The notes under the pieces: model-generated
The model's input: the letters and a program-made list of their open reading frames with translations, nothing else
What the model was told of the DNA's origin: nothing
Databases searched by the model: none
Shown: piece after piece, positions 17,442 to 27,039 of the stretch
Layout of the letters: every line of letters starts with the position of its first letter
Position numbering within the stretch: position 1 is the first letter of the stretch
Source of the DNA: Hyphomicrobiales bacterium
GTDB lineage: Bacteria > Pseudomonadota > Alphaproteobacteria > Rhizobiales > Beijerinckiaceae
DNA length: 64,000 bases
NCBI GenBank assembly: GCA_027484655.1
Contig: JAIXSM010000018.1
Span: 82,363-146,362 of the forward strand
Direction: 5' to 3'
Program-made: the position numbers and the translations under genes

Positions 17442-19754
17442 CTACCGCCGCTTCTCCGCAGCTCGCCGCAGGGCCTCCGCCATCGCGCCGCCGGCGCTGG
17501 ACGGAGCTTCCTTACCCGGGGCGTAGTTGCGCACGTCGCGCTGCGAGGCGCCGCCGCCGGCGGGCTTTTGAGCTGGCTTGCCCGCCTCGTCCTCCATGCG
17601 CATGGTGAGCGCGATGCGTTTGCGCGGCTTGTCCACCTCCAGCACTTTCACCTTCACGATGTCGCCGGGCTTGGCCACATCGCGCGGGTCTTTGATGAAC
17701 GTGCGCGACATGGCCGAGATGTGAACCAGCCCGTCCTGATGGACGCCGATGTCCACGAACGCGCCGAAGGCCGCCACGTTGGTCACCACGCCCTCAAGGA
17801 TCATGCCGACTTTAAGATCGTCGAGCGTCTCCACGCCTTCCTTGAATTCCGCCGTCTTGAACGCCGGACGCGGATCGCGCCCCGGCTTTTCAAGCTCGCG
17901 CAGAATGTCGGTGACGGTGGGCACACCGAATTTCTCGTCGGTGAACTTTTGCGGCGGCAGGCCGCGCAGGGTCTTGGCGTCGCCGATGAGCACCTTGATG
18001 TCGCTCTTCGTCGCTTCCAGAATGCGCCGCACCACGGGGTAGGCCTCCGGGTGAACGGACGAGGCGTCAAGCGGATCGGCGCCGCCCACGATGCGCAGGA
18101 AGCCCGCGCACTGCTCAAACGCCTTGGGGCCGAGACGCGGCACTTTCTTCAGGTCCGCGCGCGTGCGGAACGCGCCGTTGTCGTCGCGATGCTGCACGAT
18201 GTTCTGCGCCAGCGTTTCGCCAACCCCTGACACGCGCGCGAGCAACGGCGCGGAGGCCGTGTTCACGTCAACGCCCACCGCGTTCACGCAGTCCTCCACC
18301 ACCGCGTCGAGGGAGCGAGACAGTTTGTGCTCGGCGATGTCGTGCTGATACTGGCCGACGCCGATGGACTTTGGATCGATCTTCACCAGCTCCGCCAGCG
18401 GATCCTGCAGGCGCCTTGCGATGGAGACCGCGCCGCGCAGAGTCACGTCGAGGTTCGGCAGCTCCTGTGAGGCGAAGGCCGACGCCGAGTACACGGACGC
18501 GCCAGCTTCCGACACCATCGCCTTGGTGAGCTTGAGGTCTGGATATTTCTTCATGAGATCGAGCGCGAGTTTTTCCGTCTCGCGCGAGGCGGTGCCGTTG
18601 CCAATCGCGACCAGATCGACCTTGTGCCGGGCGGAAAGCGCGGCCAGCGTCGCAAGGGATTCGTCCCAGCGGCGCTGCGGCTCATGGGGATAGATCGTGG
18701 CGGTGTCGAGAACCTTGCCGGTGGCGTCCACCACAGCGACCTTCACGCCGGTGCGGAAGCCCGGATCAAGGCCCATGGTGGCGCGCGCGCCGGCGGGGGA
18801 GGCGAGCAGCAGATCGCGCAGGTTGCCGGCGAACACCTTCACCGCATCGTCTTCCGCGTTCTGGAACAGGCGCACGCGTAGGTCCACCGCGAGCGACGAC
18901 TGAATGCGATAGCGCCACGCGTAGCGCACGCAATCGCGCAGCCACTTGTCGGCAGGGCGTCCCAGATCCGCAACGCCGAACTTCGCCGCGACGCGATTCT
19001 CGAACTGGCCGGGACGATCAGTCGGCGCGTCGGGCTCGGCTTCCAGCGCGAGGTCCAGCGCCTCCTCCTTCTCGCCGCGCAACAATGCGAGAATGCGGTG
19101 CGAGGGCAGTTTATGCAGGGGCTCGGCGAAATCAAAATAGTCCGCGAACTTGGCGCCCGCGGTCTGCTTTCCGTCGCGCACTTTGGAGACGAGACGACCG
19201 CCGGTCCAGAACGCCTCGCGCAGGGCGCCGATGAGTTCGGGGTCTTCCGCGAAACGCTCGACGAGGATCGACCGCGCGCCTTCCAGCGCCGCCTCGATCG
19301 TTTCGACGTTCTTAGCAGCGTCCACGTAGGCGCCGGCGGCCGCGCGCGGATCGTTTTTGGGATCGGCGATCAGCAGGTTTGCGAGGGGCTCCAGCCCCGC
19401 CTCCCGCGCGATCATCGCCTTGGTGCGGCGCTTGGGCTTGTAGGGCAGATAGATGTCTTCCAGCCGCGCCTTGCTCTCGGCCTCCATGATCTTGGCGCGC
19501 AGCGGATCGTCGAGCTTTCCCTGGGAGTCGATGCTGTCGAGGATCTGCTTGCGGCGATCTTCCAGCTCGCGCAGGTAGCGCAGCCGTTCATCAAGCGTGC
19601 GCAGTTGCGTGTCGTCCAGCGCGCCGGTCGCCTCCTTGCGGTAGCGCGCGACGAACGGAACCGTGGCGCCGCCATCCAGCAGTTCGACGGCGGCCGTCAC
19701 CTGCCGCTCGGCCACGCCCAGTTCTTCGGCAATCCGCAATGCGATCGATTTCAT
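17442..19754 (-). CDS. tex: Tex family RNA-binding transcription accessory protein
   Basis: A 770-residue Tex protein, a nucleic-acid-binding factor related to eukaryotic Spt6. It has an N-terminal helical region, a YqgF/RNase-H-like domain ([16 protein letters not shown] near residue 325), tandem helix-hairpin-helix motifs ([14 protein letters not shown] near 510), and a C-terminal S1 domain ([19 protein letters not shown] near 655). A low-complexity basic tail follows. The ATG at 19754 has GGAG six bases upstream; earlier in-frame starts reach 19796 but are less well placed. Confidence 0.95.
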   Translation of the reverse strand: MKSIALRIAEELGVAERQVTAAVELLDGGATVPFVARYRKEATGALDDTQLRTLDERLRYLRELEDRRKQILDSIDSQGKLDDPLRAKIMEAESKARLEDIYLPYKPKRRTKAMIAREAGLEPLANLLIADPKNDPRAAAGAYVDAAKNVETIEAALEGARSILVERFAEDPELIGALREAFWTGGRLVSKVRDGKQTAGAKFADYFDFAEPLHKLPSHRILALLRGEKEEALDLALEAEPDAPTDRPGQFENRVAAKFGVADLGRPADKWLRDCVRYAWRYRIQSSLAVDLRVRLFQNAEDDAVKVFAGNLRDLLLASPAGARATMGLDPGFRTGVKVAVVDATGKVLDTATIYPHEPQRRWDESLATLAALSARHKVDLVAIGNGTASRETEKLALDLMKKYPDLKLTKAMVSEAGASVYSASAFASQELPNLDVTLRGAVSIARRLQDPLAELVKIDPKSIGVGQYQHDIAEHKLSRSLDAVVEDCVNAVGVDVNTASAPLLARVSGVGETLAQNIVQHRDDNGAFRTRADLKKVPRLGPKAFEQCAGFLRIVGGADPLDASSVHPEAYPVVRRILEATKSDIKVLIGDAKTLRGLPPQKFTDEKFGVPTVTDILRELEKPGRDPRPAFKTAEFKEGVETLDDLKVGMILEGVVTNVAAFGAFVDIGVHQDGLVHISAMSRTFIKDPRDVAKPGDIVKVKVLEVDKPRKRIALTMRMEDEAGKPAQKPAGGGASQRDVRNYAPGKEAPSSAGGAMAEALRRAAEKRR

Positions 19755-20208
19755 CAAATGCTCCATCCGGGGCGCGCGCGCCCCTGTCGCGGGCATTTAG
19801 GGAGGGGGCAGGGGCCGCGTCAAAGGATTGACAGGCGGGATTCTGTGGATGGGCGTCGGGCGCGCTGTCGCTCTGCCGCGCCTGTTTCCGGCAGGACGGG
19901 GCTTCGTTAAGGGGTTCGGCGGCCCTGCGTTAACCGTGCCGGAGCGCGATTTCGCCCCCGAAGTAAACGATTGCCGGCGCGCGAATACATGGAGGGCCGA
20001 AAACCGGGCCGGCGAAGGACATAAAAACTTCCATAAAACAGATAGATGGGAGATATACATCAAATTGCGCGCATTTCCTTGAGGCCTCGTTATACTTGAC
20101 GCGAGCGATCCGAATTTATGAATGAGATTGGCGCGAATTCGAGCGAATACATTATGCGCCAAGCAAAACGCCCCTGCGAAACTGGCTTTATTGAAAAGCG
20201 GGGCTGTC
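19755..20208. promoter_or_regulatory. 454-bp intergenic region with possible promoter for the transglutaminase-like gene
   Basis: No gene is evident. The right half (20030-20150) is clearly AT-richer than its surroundings. A TTGACG hexamer at 20096-20101, with AT-rich hexamers (TATGAA, ATGAAT) 15 to 16 bases later, could form a sigma-70-type promoter on the plus strand. The tex promoter should also lie here on the minus strand but no clear boxes were found. Confidence 0.3.
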
Positions 20209-20832
20209 ATGTTCGCAAAGTTCGCCAGGTTCCTCTCCACCGCAGTGGTCATCATCGCCGCTTCCGGCGCGCTGCAGGCCCCTGCGCAGGCGCAGGGTGT
20301 GAAGTCCACGAACATCACCGTTGGACAGACAACGCTTGTGCCCTTCGGCTGGCTCGACTTCTGCAATCGCTACGCTGGCGAGTGCGCGGCCTTCGCGCCG
20401 GGCGCCCAGGCCATTGACCTGACCCCGGCCGCTTTTCGCCGGATCGCCCAGATCAACCGCTGGGTGAACGCGACCATCGCCGCGCGCTCGGATCAGGAGC
20501 AGTGGGGCGTGGTCGATCGCTGGGATTATCCCTCAACGGGCCGCGGCGACTGCGAAGACTACGTGCTGTTGAAGCGCCGCATGCTGATGGACGAGGGCTT
20601 TCCCGCCCAGGCGCTCCTCGTCACGGTGGTGCGCGACGAACGCGGCGACGGCCACGCGATCCTGACGGTCAGGACGAACAAGGGCGAGTTCGTTCTCGAC
20701 AACCTGCGGGAAGGCGTTCAGCCCTGGACCGCGACGCCCTACCGCTTCGTCAAGCGCCAGTCCCAGACAGATCCCAACTTGTGGGTGGACATCGGCGACT
20801 TCGCCACCAGCCCGCGCGTCGCGGCGCGGTGA
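20209..20832 (+). CDS. Transglutaminase-like cysteine peptidase (BTLCP family), secreted
   Basis: A 207-residue exported protein of the bacterial transglutaminase-like cysteine proteinase family. A signal peptide covers about residues 1-28 (ending PAQAQG). The catalytic triad is visible as Cys115 in GRGDCEDYVLLK, His149 in GDGHAILTV and Asp in EFVLDNL near 164. In pseudomonads a related enzyme, LapG, cleaves an adhesin under c-di-GMP control, but the short alphaproteobacterial proteins are not proven to do this. The ATG at 20209 gives the signal peptide; the frame also runs to 20122 without one. Confidence 0.88.
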   Translation: MFAKFARFLSTAVVIIAASGALQAPAQAQGVKSTNITVGQTTLVPFGWLDFCNRYAGECAAFAPGAQAIDLTPAAFRRIAQINRWVNATIAARSDQEQWGVVDRWDYPSTGRGDCEDYVLLKRRMLMDEGFPAQALLVTVVRDERGDGHAILTVRTNKGEFVLDNLREGVQPWTATPYRFVKRQSQTDPNLWVDIGDFATSPRVAAR

Positions 20833-20908
20833 CGTCGAGCAGGGCGCGAAGGGCGCGCCCCCGGAAAAATTCATGAATTCAGAAAGTGTGACGTCGTGAG
20901 ACTCATCC

Positions 20909-20962
20909 GCGCCCTGGGCCGGGGTTCCTGATCGAACCCCAGCCGGGGCGCTTCATATTTCT
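20909..20962 (+). terminator. Intrinsic terminator candidate
   Basis: A long imperfect hairpin: inner arms GGGGTTC and GAACCCC (20921-20927 and 20934-20940) and outer arms GCGCCC and GGGCGC (20909-20914 and 20946-20951), followed by TTCATATTTCT. It lies about 77 bases after the transglutaminase-like gene. Confidence 0.65.
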
Positions 20963-21097
20963 GAAAGATCGAAGGAAAGTCGCCCCTTCGGCGCTATTCG
21001 CGGCTGCGCCGGTTGGACCAAGGTAGAGTTCAAGCCTTGACTCTCGGCCCAGCTCGTGTTCATGATGCGTTCTCAATTTGGAGAGGAGCGCGGACGC

Positions 21098-21679
21098 ATG
21101 ACCAGAGCGAGTTGCGCCGGATTGTTTGCCTGGCTTTTCATTTTCCTGGTGTTCGCACCGGGGCCCGCGTTCGCGCAGGGGGCCGCGCGTATCGACAACG
21201 CGACGCCTGAAAACCTGATGAAGATCTGCGGCGATCAGTGGCGAGCCATGAAGGAGACCGAAGCAGCCCGCGGGACCACGTGGCCGCAGTACCTCGCGCG
21301 CTGCCGGGCGGAGGCGGCGCAACCGCGCGCGCAGGCGGACGCCGCGCCAGCCGCGCCCCGTGCGACGGGCTCCAGCGTTTCCGGCGCAAAGCCGCAGCCT
21401 TCGGCGCAGGGTTCGCCGCAGGTTTCCCAGCAGGCTTCCGCGCAGTCTGGCGGGCTGTCGGGCGGGCTGTCCGGCGAGACGACGCCCGCGCTGGTGTTTC
21501 CGTCGCAGGTGTCCGCGAAATTTGCGTCCGAGCGGCCTCAGCGTGCGCGGCAGAAGACCTGCTCCGTGCAGTTTCAGGCCAACAAGGCAGCGAACGCCAA
21601 CGGCGGGTTGCGTTGGGTCGAGAAGGGCGGCGGTTACTGGAGCAAGTGCAACGCGCACCTGAAGCAGGCGCGCGCGTAA
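21098..21679 (+). CDS. Secreted hypothetical protein, low-complexity centre
   Basis: I do not recognise a named family. The 193-residue product has a signal peptide at about residues 1-27 (ending PAFAQG). A short domain follows with a cysteine, a tryptophan and a CR pair (MKICGDQWRAMKE then WPQYLARCRAE), a pattern common in small periplasmic proteins of alphaproteobacteria and reminiscent of PsiF repeats. The middle (about 75-130) is rich in Ala, Ser, Gln and Gly. The C-terminus has KTCSVQFQANKAAN and GGYWSKCNAHL, with two further cysteines. The ATG at 21098 follows GAGGAG; an upstream start at 21056 lacks a signal. Confidence 0.7.
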   Translation: MTRASCAGLFAWLFIFLVFAPGPAFAQGAARIDNATPENLMKICGDQWRAMKETEAARGTTWPQYLARCRAEAAQPRAQADAAPAAPRATGSSVSGAKPQPSAQGSPQVSQQASAQSGGLSGGLSGETTPALVFPSQVSAKFASERPQRARQKTCSVQFQANKAANANGGLRWVEKGGGYWSKCNAHLKQARA

Positions 21680-21701
21680 CCTGCTCGCACGCCTTTAAGG
21701 C

Positions 21702-21748
21702 GCTCTTGCCGGGGTGATCGGGCCTGTGCCCGTCGGGCCGGCAAGAGC
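21702..21748. terminator. Long hairpin after the secreted hypothetical gene
   Basis: Perfect 11-bp arms (21702-21712 and 21738-21748) enclose a smaller CGGGC/GCCCG hairpin. No T-run follows on the plus strand, so it may be a 3'-end-stabilising structure or a partly factor-dependent stop between two convergent genes. Confidence 0.5.
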
Positions 21749-21807
21749 TGAATGTGGAGCGCAGCAGGTGGAGGCGTCAGGCGGACGCGCGCCGGCCTGT
21801 TTGCGGG

Positions 21808-22512
21808 TTACAGGTTCCGGCCGAAGTTTTCGGACGCCTTGGTCCAGTTCACGGTGTTCCACCATGCCGCGAGGTAGTCTGGGCGTCGGTTCTGATACTT
21901 CAGGTAGTAGGCGTGCTCCCACACGTCCACGCCCAGCACCACCGAGCGCGCGCCGAGTTCAAGGGGCGTGTCCTGGTTGGCGGTGGACACCACATCAAGC
22001 TTGCCGGCCTTGTCGACGATGAGCCATGCCCAGCCTGAGCCGAAGCGTCCCACGGCGGCCTGGTTCATCCGCTCCTTCAGCTTGTCGACGCTGCCGAACG
22101 CCTGATCTATGGCGGCGCGCAGATCGCCCCCGGGATCTTTCGCCCCGCCGGGGGTCATCAGCTCCCAGAAAAAGGCGTGGTTCCAGTGTCCGCCCACGTT
22201 GTTGCGCACGCTCGTGCGCACCGCGTCGGGCGCCTTCGAAAGATCGCGCAGCACATCTTCGATCTTCATGGACGCGAGAGCCGGCCAGCGCTCCACGGCT
22301 GCATTCGCTGCGTTGACGTACGCTTGATGATGCCGCGTGTGATGGATGTTCATCGTTTGCGCGTCGATGTGAGGCTCGAGCGCTTCATAGGGGTAGGAGA
22401 GCTTCGGCAGGGTGAAGGGCTTGGCCGCCTCCTGCGCCCACGCGGTGCGGGCGAGGGGAAGGCTGGCGGCGACGGCGGCCGCGCCGGTGAGAAAATGACG
22501 ACGGTGAAGCAT
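21808..22512 (-). CDS. Superoxide dismutase (Fe/Mn), exported by a Tat-type signal
   Basis: A 234-residue Fe/Mn superoxide dismutase. Metal ligands are visible in [27 protein letters not shown] and [15 protein letters not shown]. Unlike the usual cytoplasmic enzyme it begins with [18 protein letters not shown], a twin-arginine-like signal with cleavage near AWAQ, so it probably works in the periplasm. The ATG at 22512 has AGGAGGT upstream; an in-frame extension to 22566 is not needed. Sequence alone does not settle iron versus manganese. Confidence 0.92.
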   Translation of the reverse strand: MLHRRHFLTGAAAVAASLPLARTAWAQEAAKPFTLPKLSYPYEALEPHIDAQTMNIHHTRHHQAYVNAANAAVERWPALASMKIEDVLRDLSKAPDAVRTSVRNNVGGHWNHAFFWELMTPGGAKDPGGDLRAAIDQAFGSVDKLKERMNQAAVGRFGSGWAWLIVDKAGKLDVVSTANQDTPLELGARSVVLGVDVWEHAYYLKYQNRRPDYLAAWWNTVNWTKASENFGRNL

Positions 22513-22586
22513 GGGCGAACCTCCTGTAGGTGGTTCGTAAGTAGGTCGCCGGGGGGGCGGTTCCACTGTGGGTGCGAGATCGTCTC

Positions 22587-23288
22587 TCAGGGTGACTGCG
22601 GATCGACGAAGCCGCGCACGGCTCGAAACACGTCGCGGAACATTTCTTCGGTCAGCACGCCGGTGTTCGTGTTGTATCGCGAGCAGTGGTAGCTGTCGAA
22701 AATGCGCACGGCCCGACCCGCGGGCGACGTGACGTCATGCTGCGCCCCATGGGCGAAAGGAAACGCTGCGAGACGGGCGCCAAGCGCCCGCAGAACGCTG
22801 TCGTGGGCGATGCGTCCCAGCGCGACGACCGCGCGGGCCTCGCCGGCGTCGATAGCGTTCGTGAGGAAGGGCCGGCAGGTGTTGATCTCGGCCGGGGTGG
22901 GCTTGTTCTGCGGCGGCACGCACCGGACAGCGTTGGTCACCATGCAGCCGACCAGGGTCAGCCCGTCGTCGGGGCGCTCGTCGTAGACGCCGCGGGCGAA
23001 GCCAAACTCCAGCAGCGTGGCGTAGAGGAGATCGCCCGCCCAGTCGCCGGTAAAGGGGCGCCCCGTGCGGTTGGCGCCGCGCAGGCCTGGCGCGAGGCCG
23101 ACCACCAGCAGCGGCGCGCGGGCGCTGCCGAATGAGGGGACCGGGGCGTTGTGCCACTCAGGCTCGCGGGCGCGGGCGTCGGCGCGAAAGGCGGCAAGCC
23201 GGGGACACAGGGGACAATTGCGATCAGGCTCCGCAACTTTCGTCGCGGAGCCTGATGGTTTCGGCGCTTTGGCGGCGCGTTTGGCCAA
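22587..23288 (-). CDS. Uracil-DNA glycosylase, family 5 (UDGb), Fe-S type
   Basis: A 233-residue base-excision repair enzyme of the thermophile-type UDG superfamily, family 5. Motif A is [19 protein letters not shown] and the C-terminal motif is [16 protein letters not shown], both typical of UDGb, which also acts on deaminated purines in some species. Four cysteines suited to a 4Fe-4S cluster are seen: C25, C28, the Cys in VRCVPPQN and the Cys in INTCRPFL. The start appears to be TTG at 23288, five bases after the NYN stop, with GAGGG upstream. Confidence 0.9.
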   Translation of the reverse strand: MAKRAAKAPKPSGSATKVAEPDRNCPLCPRLAAFRADARAREPEWHNAPVPSFGSARAPLLVVGLAPGLRGANRTGRPFTGDWAGDLLYATLLEFGFARGVYDERPDDGLTLVGCMVTNAVRCVPPQNKPTPAEINTCRPFLTNAIDAGEARAVVALGRIAHDSVLRALGARLAAFPFAHGAQHDVTSPAGRAVRIFDSYHCSRYNTNTGVLTEEMFRDVFRAVRGFVDPQSP

Positions 23289-23293
23289 TCCGT

Positions 23294-23920
23294 TCAGCCC
23301 TCGTCGCTCACCCGCTCGGGCGACGGCGATGTGGCGGAGGATCCCGTCAATGGCCGGCGCTCCTGGATGAAACGGGGCACGCGCTCCTGACGCTCGGCCG
23401 GGTCGCGGCCAATCTTCTGCGAAAGGTGCAACAGATCCACGAACTCATCAGCCTGGCGGCGCAACTCGTCGGCAACCATGGGGGGGTGCGTCGTGATGGT
23501 TGAGACCACCGAAACCCGAACGCCCTTGCGCTGCACGGCCTCCACGAGGCAACGGAAGTCGCCGTCGCCCGAGAACAGGACCATGTGATCGATGCGCTCG
23601 GCCATCTCCATGGCGTCGACTGCAAGCTCGATGTCCATGTTCCCCTTGACCTTTCTGCGGCCGAGGGAATCAACGAACTCCTTGGTGGGCTTGGTCACCA
23701 CGGCGTAGCCGTTGTAATCGAGCCAATCGATGAGCGGACGGATCGAGGAGTATTCCTGATCCTCAACGAGCGCGGTGTAATAAAAAGCGCGGATCAGGCG
23801 ACCGCGGCTCTGGAACTCCTTGAGGAGCCGTTTGTAATCGATGTCGAAGCCGAGCGACTTGGCCGTCGCGTAAAGATTGGCGCCATCGATGAAAAGAGCA
23901 ATACGCTCTTGATCTGCCAT
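23294..23920 (-). CDS. NYN-domain protein, LabA/DUF88 family
   Basis: A 208-residue protein whose first 165 residues form a NYN (PIN-like) ribonuclease domain. Conserved acidic residues are in ALFIDGANLYATAKSLG, NMDIELAVDAMEMA and FSGDGDFRCLVEAV, which should bind the metal. The C-terminal 40 residues are polar and variable. In many alphaproteobacteria this gene lies near rpoZ and rsh, as here but divergently. The RNA target is unknown. Confidence 0.9.
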   Translation of the reverse strand: MADQERIALFIDGANLYATAKSLGFDIDYKRLLKEFQSRGRLIRAFYYTALVEDQEYSSIRPLIDWLDYNGYAVVTKPTKEFVDSLGRRKVKGNMDIELAVDAMEMAERIDHMVLFSGDGDFRCLVEAVQRKGVRVSVVSTITTHPPMVADELRRQADEFVDLLHLSQKIGRDPAERQERVPRFIQERRPLTGSSATSPSPERVSDEG

Positions 23921-24291
23921 AATGATTTACCCGCTGGGGTTATTTGAACGAACTCCCGCGAAAATCAGCGCGGATCCCTGAAACTTGGCTGATAACCCCG
24001 TCGAAACAGCGCGTTTCAATTCGTTGCGATTCGGCGTGAACACAATCGCTGACGTGTCGCCACAATCCATCCGATTAGAGGGACAGTCAAGAAACAAGTG
24101 GCGCGCGCTGGTTAAATTCGTCTCACTTAAGCCGCGTTCCCAATGCTTTAGCTTGCGTCGCGTATTGCTTCAGCGTGACCTTTTCTTCGAATGCGCTCCC
24201 GCCGCGGCGCGGTGTTGCCTTGGGAGGGGCTTTGCATTAATGGAGCGGTTTCCCTGATCCCGAGCGCTCGCACCGCCTTCTGGAGGCATCC
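23921..24291. other. 371-bp divergent intergenic region, NYN gene / rpoZ
   Basis: No gene is seen. It is noticeably AT-richer than the coding DNA and must hold the promoters for the NYN-UDG pair and for rpoZ-rsh. A TTGCCT near 24214 followed by ATTAAT about 15 bases later is a weak plus-strand promoter candidate. The rpoZ ribosome site GGAGG is at about 24282. Confidence 0.45.
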
Positions 24292-24684
24292 ATGGCACGC
24301 GTCACCGTCGAAGACTGCATCGACAAGGTCGAGAACCGCTTCGACCTCGTACTTCTCGCCAGCCACCGCGCGCGGCTCATCGCGGCCGGGCAGCCCATCA
24401 CCGTCGATCGCGACAACGACAAGAACCCCGTCGTCGCCTTGCGCGAGATCGCTGACACCACCATGGAGCCGGACGATCTGAAGGAGGATCTGATCCACTC
24501 GCTGCAGAAGCATGTCGAGGTGGACGAGCCCGAGGCGGAGGCGGTGCCCGCCCTCACCGCAGCGGCCGGCGCTCCCGAGGACGCCAGCGGCGACGTGCAG
24601 TTCGACCGCATGACGGAAGAGGATCTGCTGCGCGGGCTGGAAGGCCTGGTGCCGCCGGCCGAGACCGAGGACGACGGCGAGTAA
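24292..24684 (+). CDS. rpoZ: RNA polymerase omega subunit
   Basis: A 130-residue omega subunit, which aids RNA polymerase assembly and forms part of the ppGpp site 1. The N-terminal core is clear: [20 protein letters not shown], here seen as [20 protein letters not shown], then RARLIAAG and [12 protein letters not shown]. The acidic C-terminal half (from about 75) is longer than in E. coli and typical of alphaproteobacteria. GGAGG precedes the ATG. It lies directly upstream of rsh, linking it to the stringent response. Confidence 0.95.
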   Translation: MARVTVEDCIDKVENRFDLVLLASHRARLIAAGQPITVDRDNDKNPVVALREIADTTMEPDDLKEDLIHSLQKHVEVDEPEAEAVPALTAAAGAPEDASGDVQFDRMTEEDLLRGLEGLVPPAETEDDGE

Positions 24685-24789
24685 CTTGCGCGCCTGACCG
24701 GCGGGCGCGCAACGCGCGCCTTGCGCCCGCCGCGATCCGGGACGATATTCGTGAAACGAAGGCTTTTCACGAACAAGGCGTCTCACTCC

Positions 24790-26991
24790 ATGATGCGGCA
24801 GTATGAACTCGTCGAGCGCGTGCGTCGGTATAATCCGCACGCCGACGAGATCCTGCTGAACAAGGCCTACGTTTACGCAATGCGCGCCCATGGCGCGCAG
24901 AAGCGCGCGTCAGGCGACCCTTACTTCACGCACCCGCTTGAGGTCGCCGCGATCCTCACCGAGCTTCGCCTTGACGACGCCACCATCGTGGCTGCGGTGC
25001 TGCACGACACCATCGAGGACACGCCGGCCACCCGCGAGGAGATCGACCAGATCTTTGGCGAGGAGATCGGCCAGCTCGTCGAGGGTCTCACCAAGATCAA
25101 GAAACTCGATCTCGTGTCGAAGCGCGCAGAGCAGGCGGAAAACTTCCGCAAGCTCTTGCTGGCGATTTCCGCCGATGTGCGCGTGCTGCTCGTCAAGCTC
25201 GCCGATCGCCTGCACAACATGCGCACGCTGCACTTCGTGCCGGAGAGCAAACGGCGGCGCATCGCCGAGGAGACGCTGGATATCTATGCGCCGCTGGCCG
25301 GGCGCATGGGCATGCAGAGCCTGCGCGACGAACTGGAGAACCTGTCGTTCCGCACGCTCATGCCCGAGGCGGCTGCGATGATCGAAACGCGGCTCGCCGA
25401 CCTTCGCGCCCAGAACGGTGCGCTCATCGCCCGCATTGAGCGGGAACTCACTCAGGAGTTGCGCGCCCGCGGCATCGCCGCCGAGGCCAAGGGGCGCGAG
25501 AAGGCGCCGTACTCCATCTGGCGCAAAATGGAGCGCAAGTCGGTCTCGTTCGAGCAGTTGTCCGATATCTTCGGCTTTCGCGTGGTCGTCGACACGGTCG
25601 AGGATTGCTATCGGGTGATCGGGGTCGTTCACACCAAGTGGCCGCTCGTGCCGGGCCGCTTCAAGGATTACATCTCCACCCCGAAGCAGAACGATTACCG
25701 CTCCATTCACACCACCGTCGTGGGGCCGGGGCGCCAGCGCGTCGAGCTTCAGGTGCGCACCCGCGATATGGACGATATCGCCGAGAACGGCATCGCCGCC
25801 CATACGCTGTACAAGGAAGGCCGCGTTTCCGACAACGAGCGGCTGGAGCGTGAAAGTCGCGCCTATCGCTGGCTTCGCCGAACCATCGAGCTGCTGGGCG
25901 AGGGCGACACGCCGGAAGAATTTCTCGAGCACACCAAGCTCGAGCTGTTTCACGATCAGGTGTTCTGCTTCACGCCGAAGGGCCGTCTCATCGCGCTGCC
26001 GCGCAGCGCGACGCCCATCGATTTCGCCTACGCGGTCCACACAGACATCGGCAACAAGGCGGTGGGCGCGCGCATCAACGGGCGCATCGCGCCGCTGCTG
26101 TCTGAATTGCAGAACGGCGATGAGGTGAGCATCGTCACCGCGGAGGGTCAGAGCCCGCCGGCCGCGTGGGAGACGCTGGTCGTCACGGGCAAGGCCCGCT
26201 CCGCCATTCGTCGCGCGACCCGCGACGCCGTGCGCGCGCAATACGCTGGGCTTGGGCGCCAGATCGTGCGCCGCGCGTTTGAGCGGGCGCAGAAAACCTT
26301 CTCTCCGGACAAGCTGAAGGCGGCTTTGCCGCGCCTTGCGCGCAACACCGTGGACGATGTTCTCGCGGCGGTCGGGCGCGGCGAGATGTTCTCCGGGGAC
26401 GTGGTGAAGGCCGTGCATCCGGAGTTCGTGCCCGAGCGCGCGCCGGGGCCGGCGCCGTCAAAAACCGAGGCGGGCTGGTTCGGCCTCAGCAAGGCGTCCC
26501 GGCTGGCCTTCAAGGTGCCGGGCGCCGACGGCGCTGATGGATCGATCCCGATCCGCGGGCTGGGCGGCGATCTTCCCGTGCGTTTCGCGCCCGTGGGCGG
26601 CGCCGTGCCGGGCGACCGGATCGTGGGCATCCTCACGCCGGGGGAGGGGATCACCATCTATCCCATCCAGTCGCCGGCGCTCACCCAGTTCGACGACCAG
26701 CCGGAGCGCTGGCTTGATGTGCGCTGGGACATCGAGGCGGAGCACGAGGGGCTGTATCCGGCGCAGATCGTCGTTTCAGCGATCAACGAGCCCGGCACCC
26801 TCGGGTCCATTGCGAACCTGATCGGCGAGACCGGCGCGAACATCGACCACGTGCAGTTCGCCAACAAGTCGCCGGACGTCCGCGACATTGTGCTCGATCT
26901 TGAGGTGCGCGACCTCAAGCACCTGACCGGGATCCTGTCCCAGCTCAAGGCCTCAAGCGTGGTGTCCAAGGTCGAACGCGTGAATGGGTAA
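24790..26991 (+). CDS. rsh: Bifunctional (p)ppGpp synthase/hydrolase Rsh
   Basis: A 733-residue RelA/SpoT homologue that makes and degrades (p)ppGpp in the stringent response. The HD hydrolase domain has AAVLHDTIEDTPATREE near residue 70; the synthetase domain has KDYISTPKQNDYRSIHTTVV near 290; TGS (FHDQVFCFTPKGRLIALP) starts near 387; and a C-terminal ACT domain (SAINEPGTLGSIANLIGETG) starts near 655. The rhizobial-type N-terminus MMRQYELVERV selects the ATG at 24790 over 24721. A small AAGGGC/GCCCTT hairpin covers the stop codon. Confidence 0.95.
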   Translation: MMRQYELVERVRRYNPHADEILLNKAYVYAMRAHGAQKRASGDPYFTHPLEVAAILTELRLDDATIVAAVLHDTIEDTPATREEIDQIFGEEIGQLVEGLTKIKKLDLVSKRAEQAENFRKLLLAISADVRVLLVKLADRLHNMRTLHFVPESKRRRIAEETLDIYAPLAGRMGMQSLRDELENLSFRTLMPEAAAMIETRLADLRAQNGALIARIERELTQELRARGIAAEAKGREKAPYSIWRKMERKSVSFEQLSDIFGFRVVVDTVEDCYRVIGVVHTKWPLVPGRFKDYISTPKQNDYRSIHTTVVGPGRQRVELQVRTRDMDDIAENGIAAHTLYKEGRVSDNERLERESRAYRWLRRTIELLGEGDTPEEFLEHTKLELFHDQVFCFTPKGRLIALPRSATPIDFAYAVHTDIGNKAVGARINGRIAPLLSELQNGDEVSIVTAEGQSPPAAWETLVVTGKARSAIRRATRDAVRAQYAGLGRQIVRRAFERAQKTFSPDKLKAALPRLARNTVDDVLAAVGRGEMFSGDVVKAVHPEFVPERAPGPAPSKTEAGWFGLSKASRLAFKVPGADGADGSIPIRGLGGDLPVRFAPVGGAVPGDRIVGILTPGEGITIYPIQSPALTQFDDQPERWLDVRWDIEAEHEGLYPAQIVVSAINEPGTLGSIANLIGETGANIDHVQFANKSPDVRDIVLDLEVRDLKHLTGILSQLKASSVVSKVERVNG

Positions 26992-27039
26992 GGGCGCGCC
27001 GCCCTTTGCGCGGGCGCTTGGCGGCGTATATGTGGACGG

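Noticed and set aside
24910..26418. A 502-codon minus-strand frame opposite rsh.
   Set aside because: No recognisable domain; rsh is clear on the other strand.
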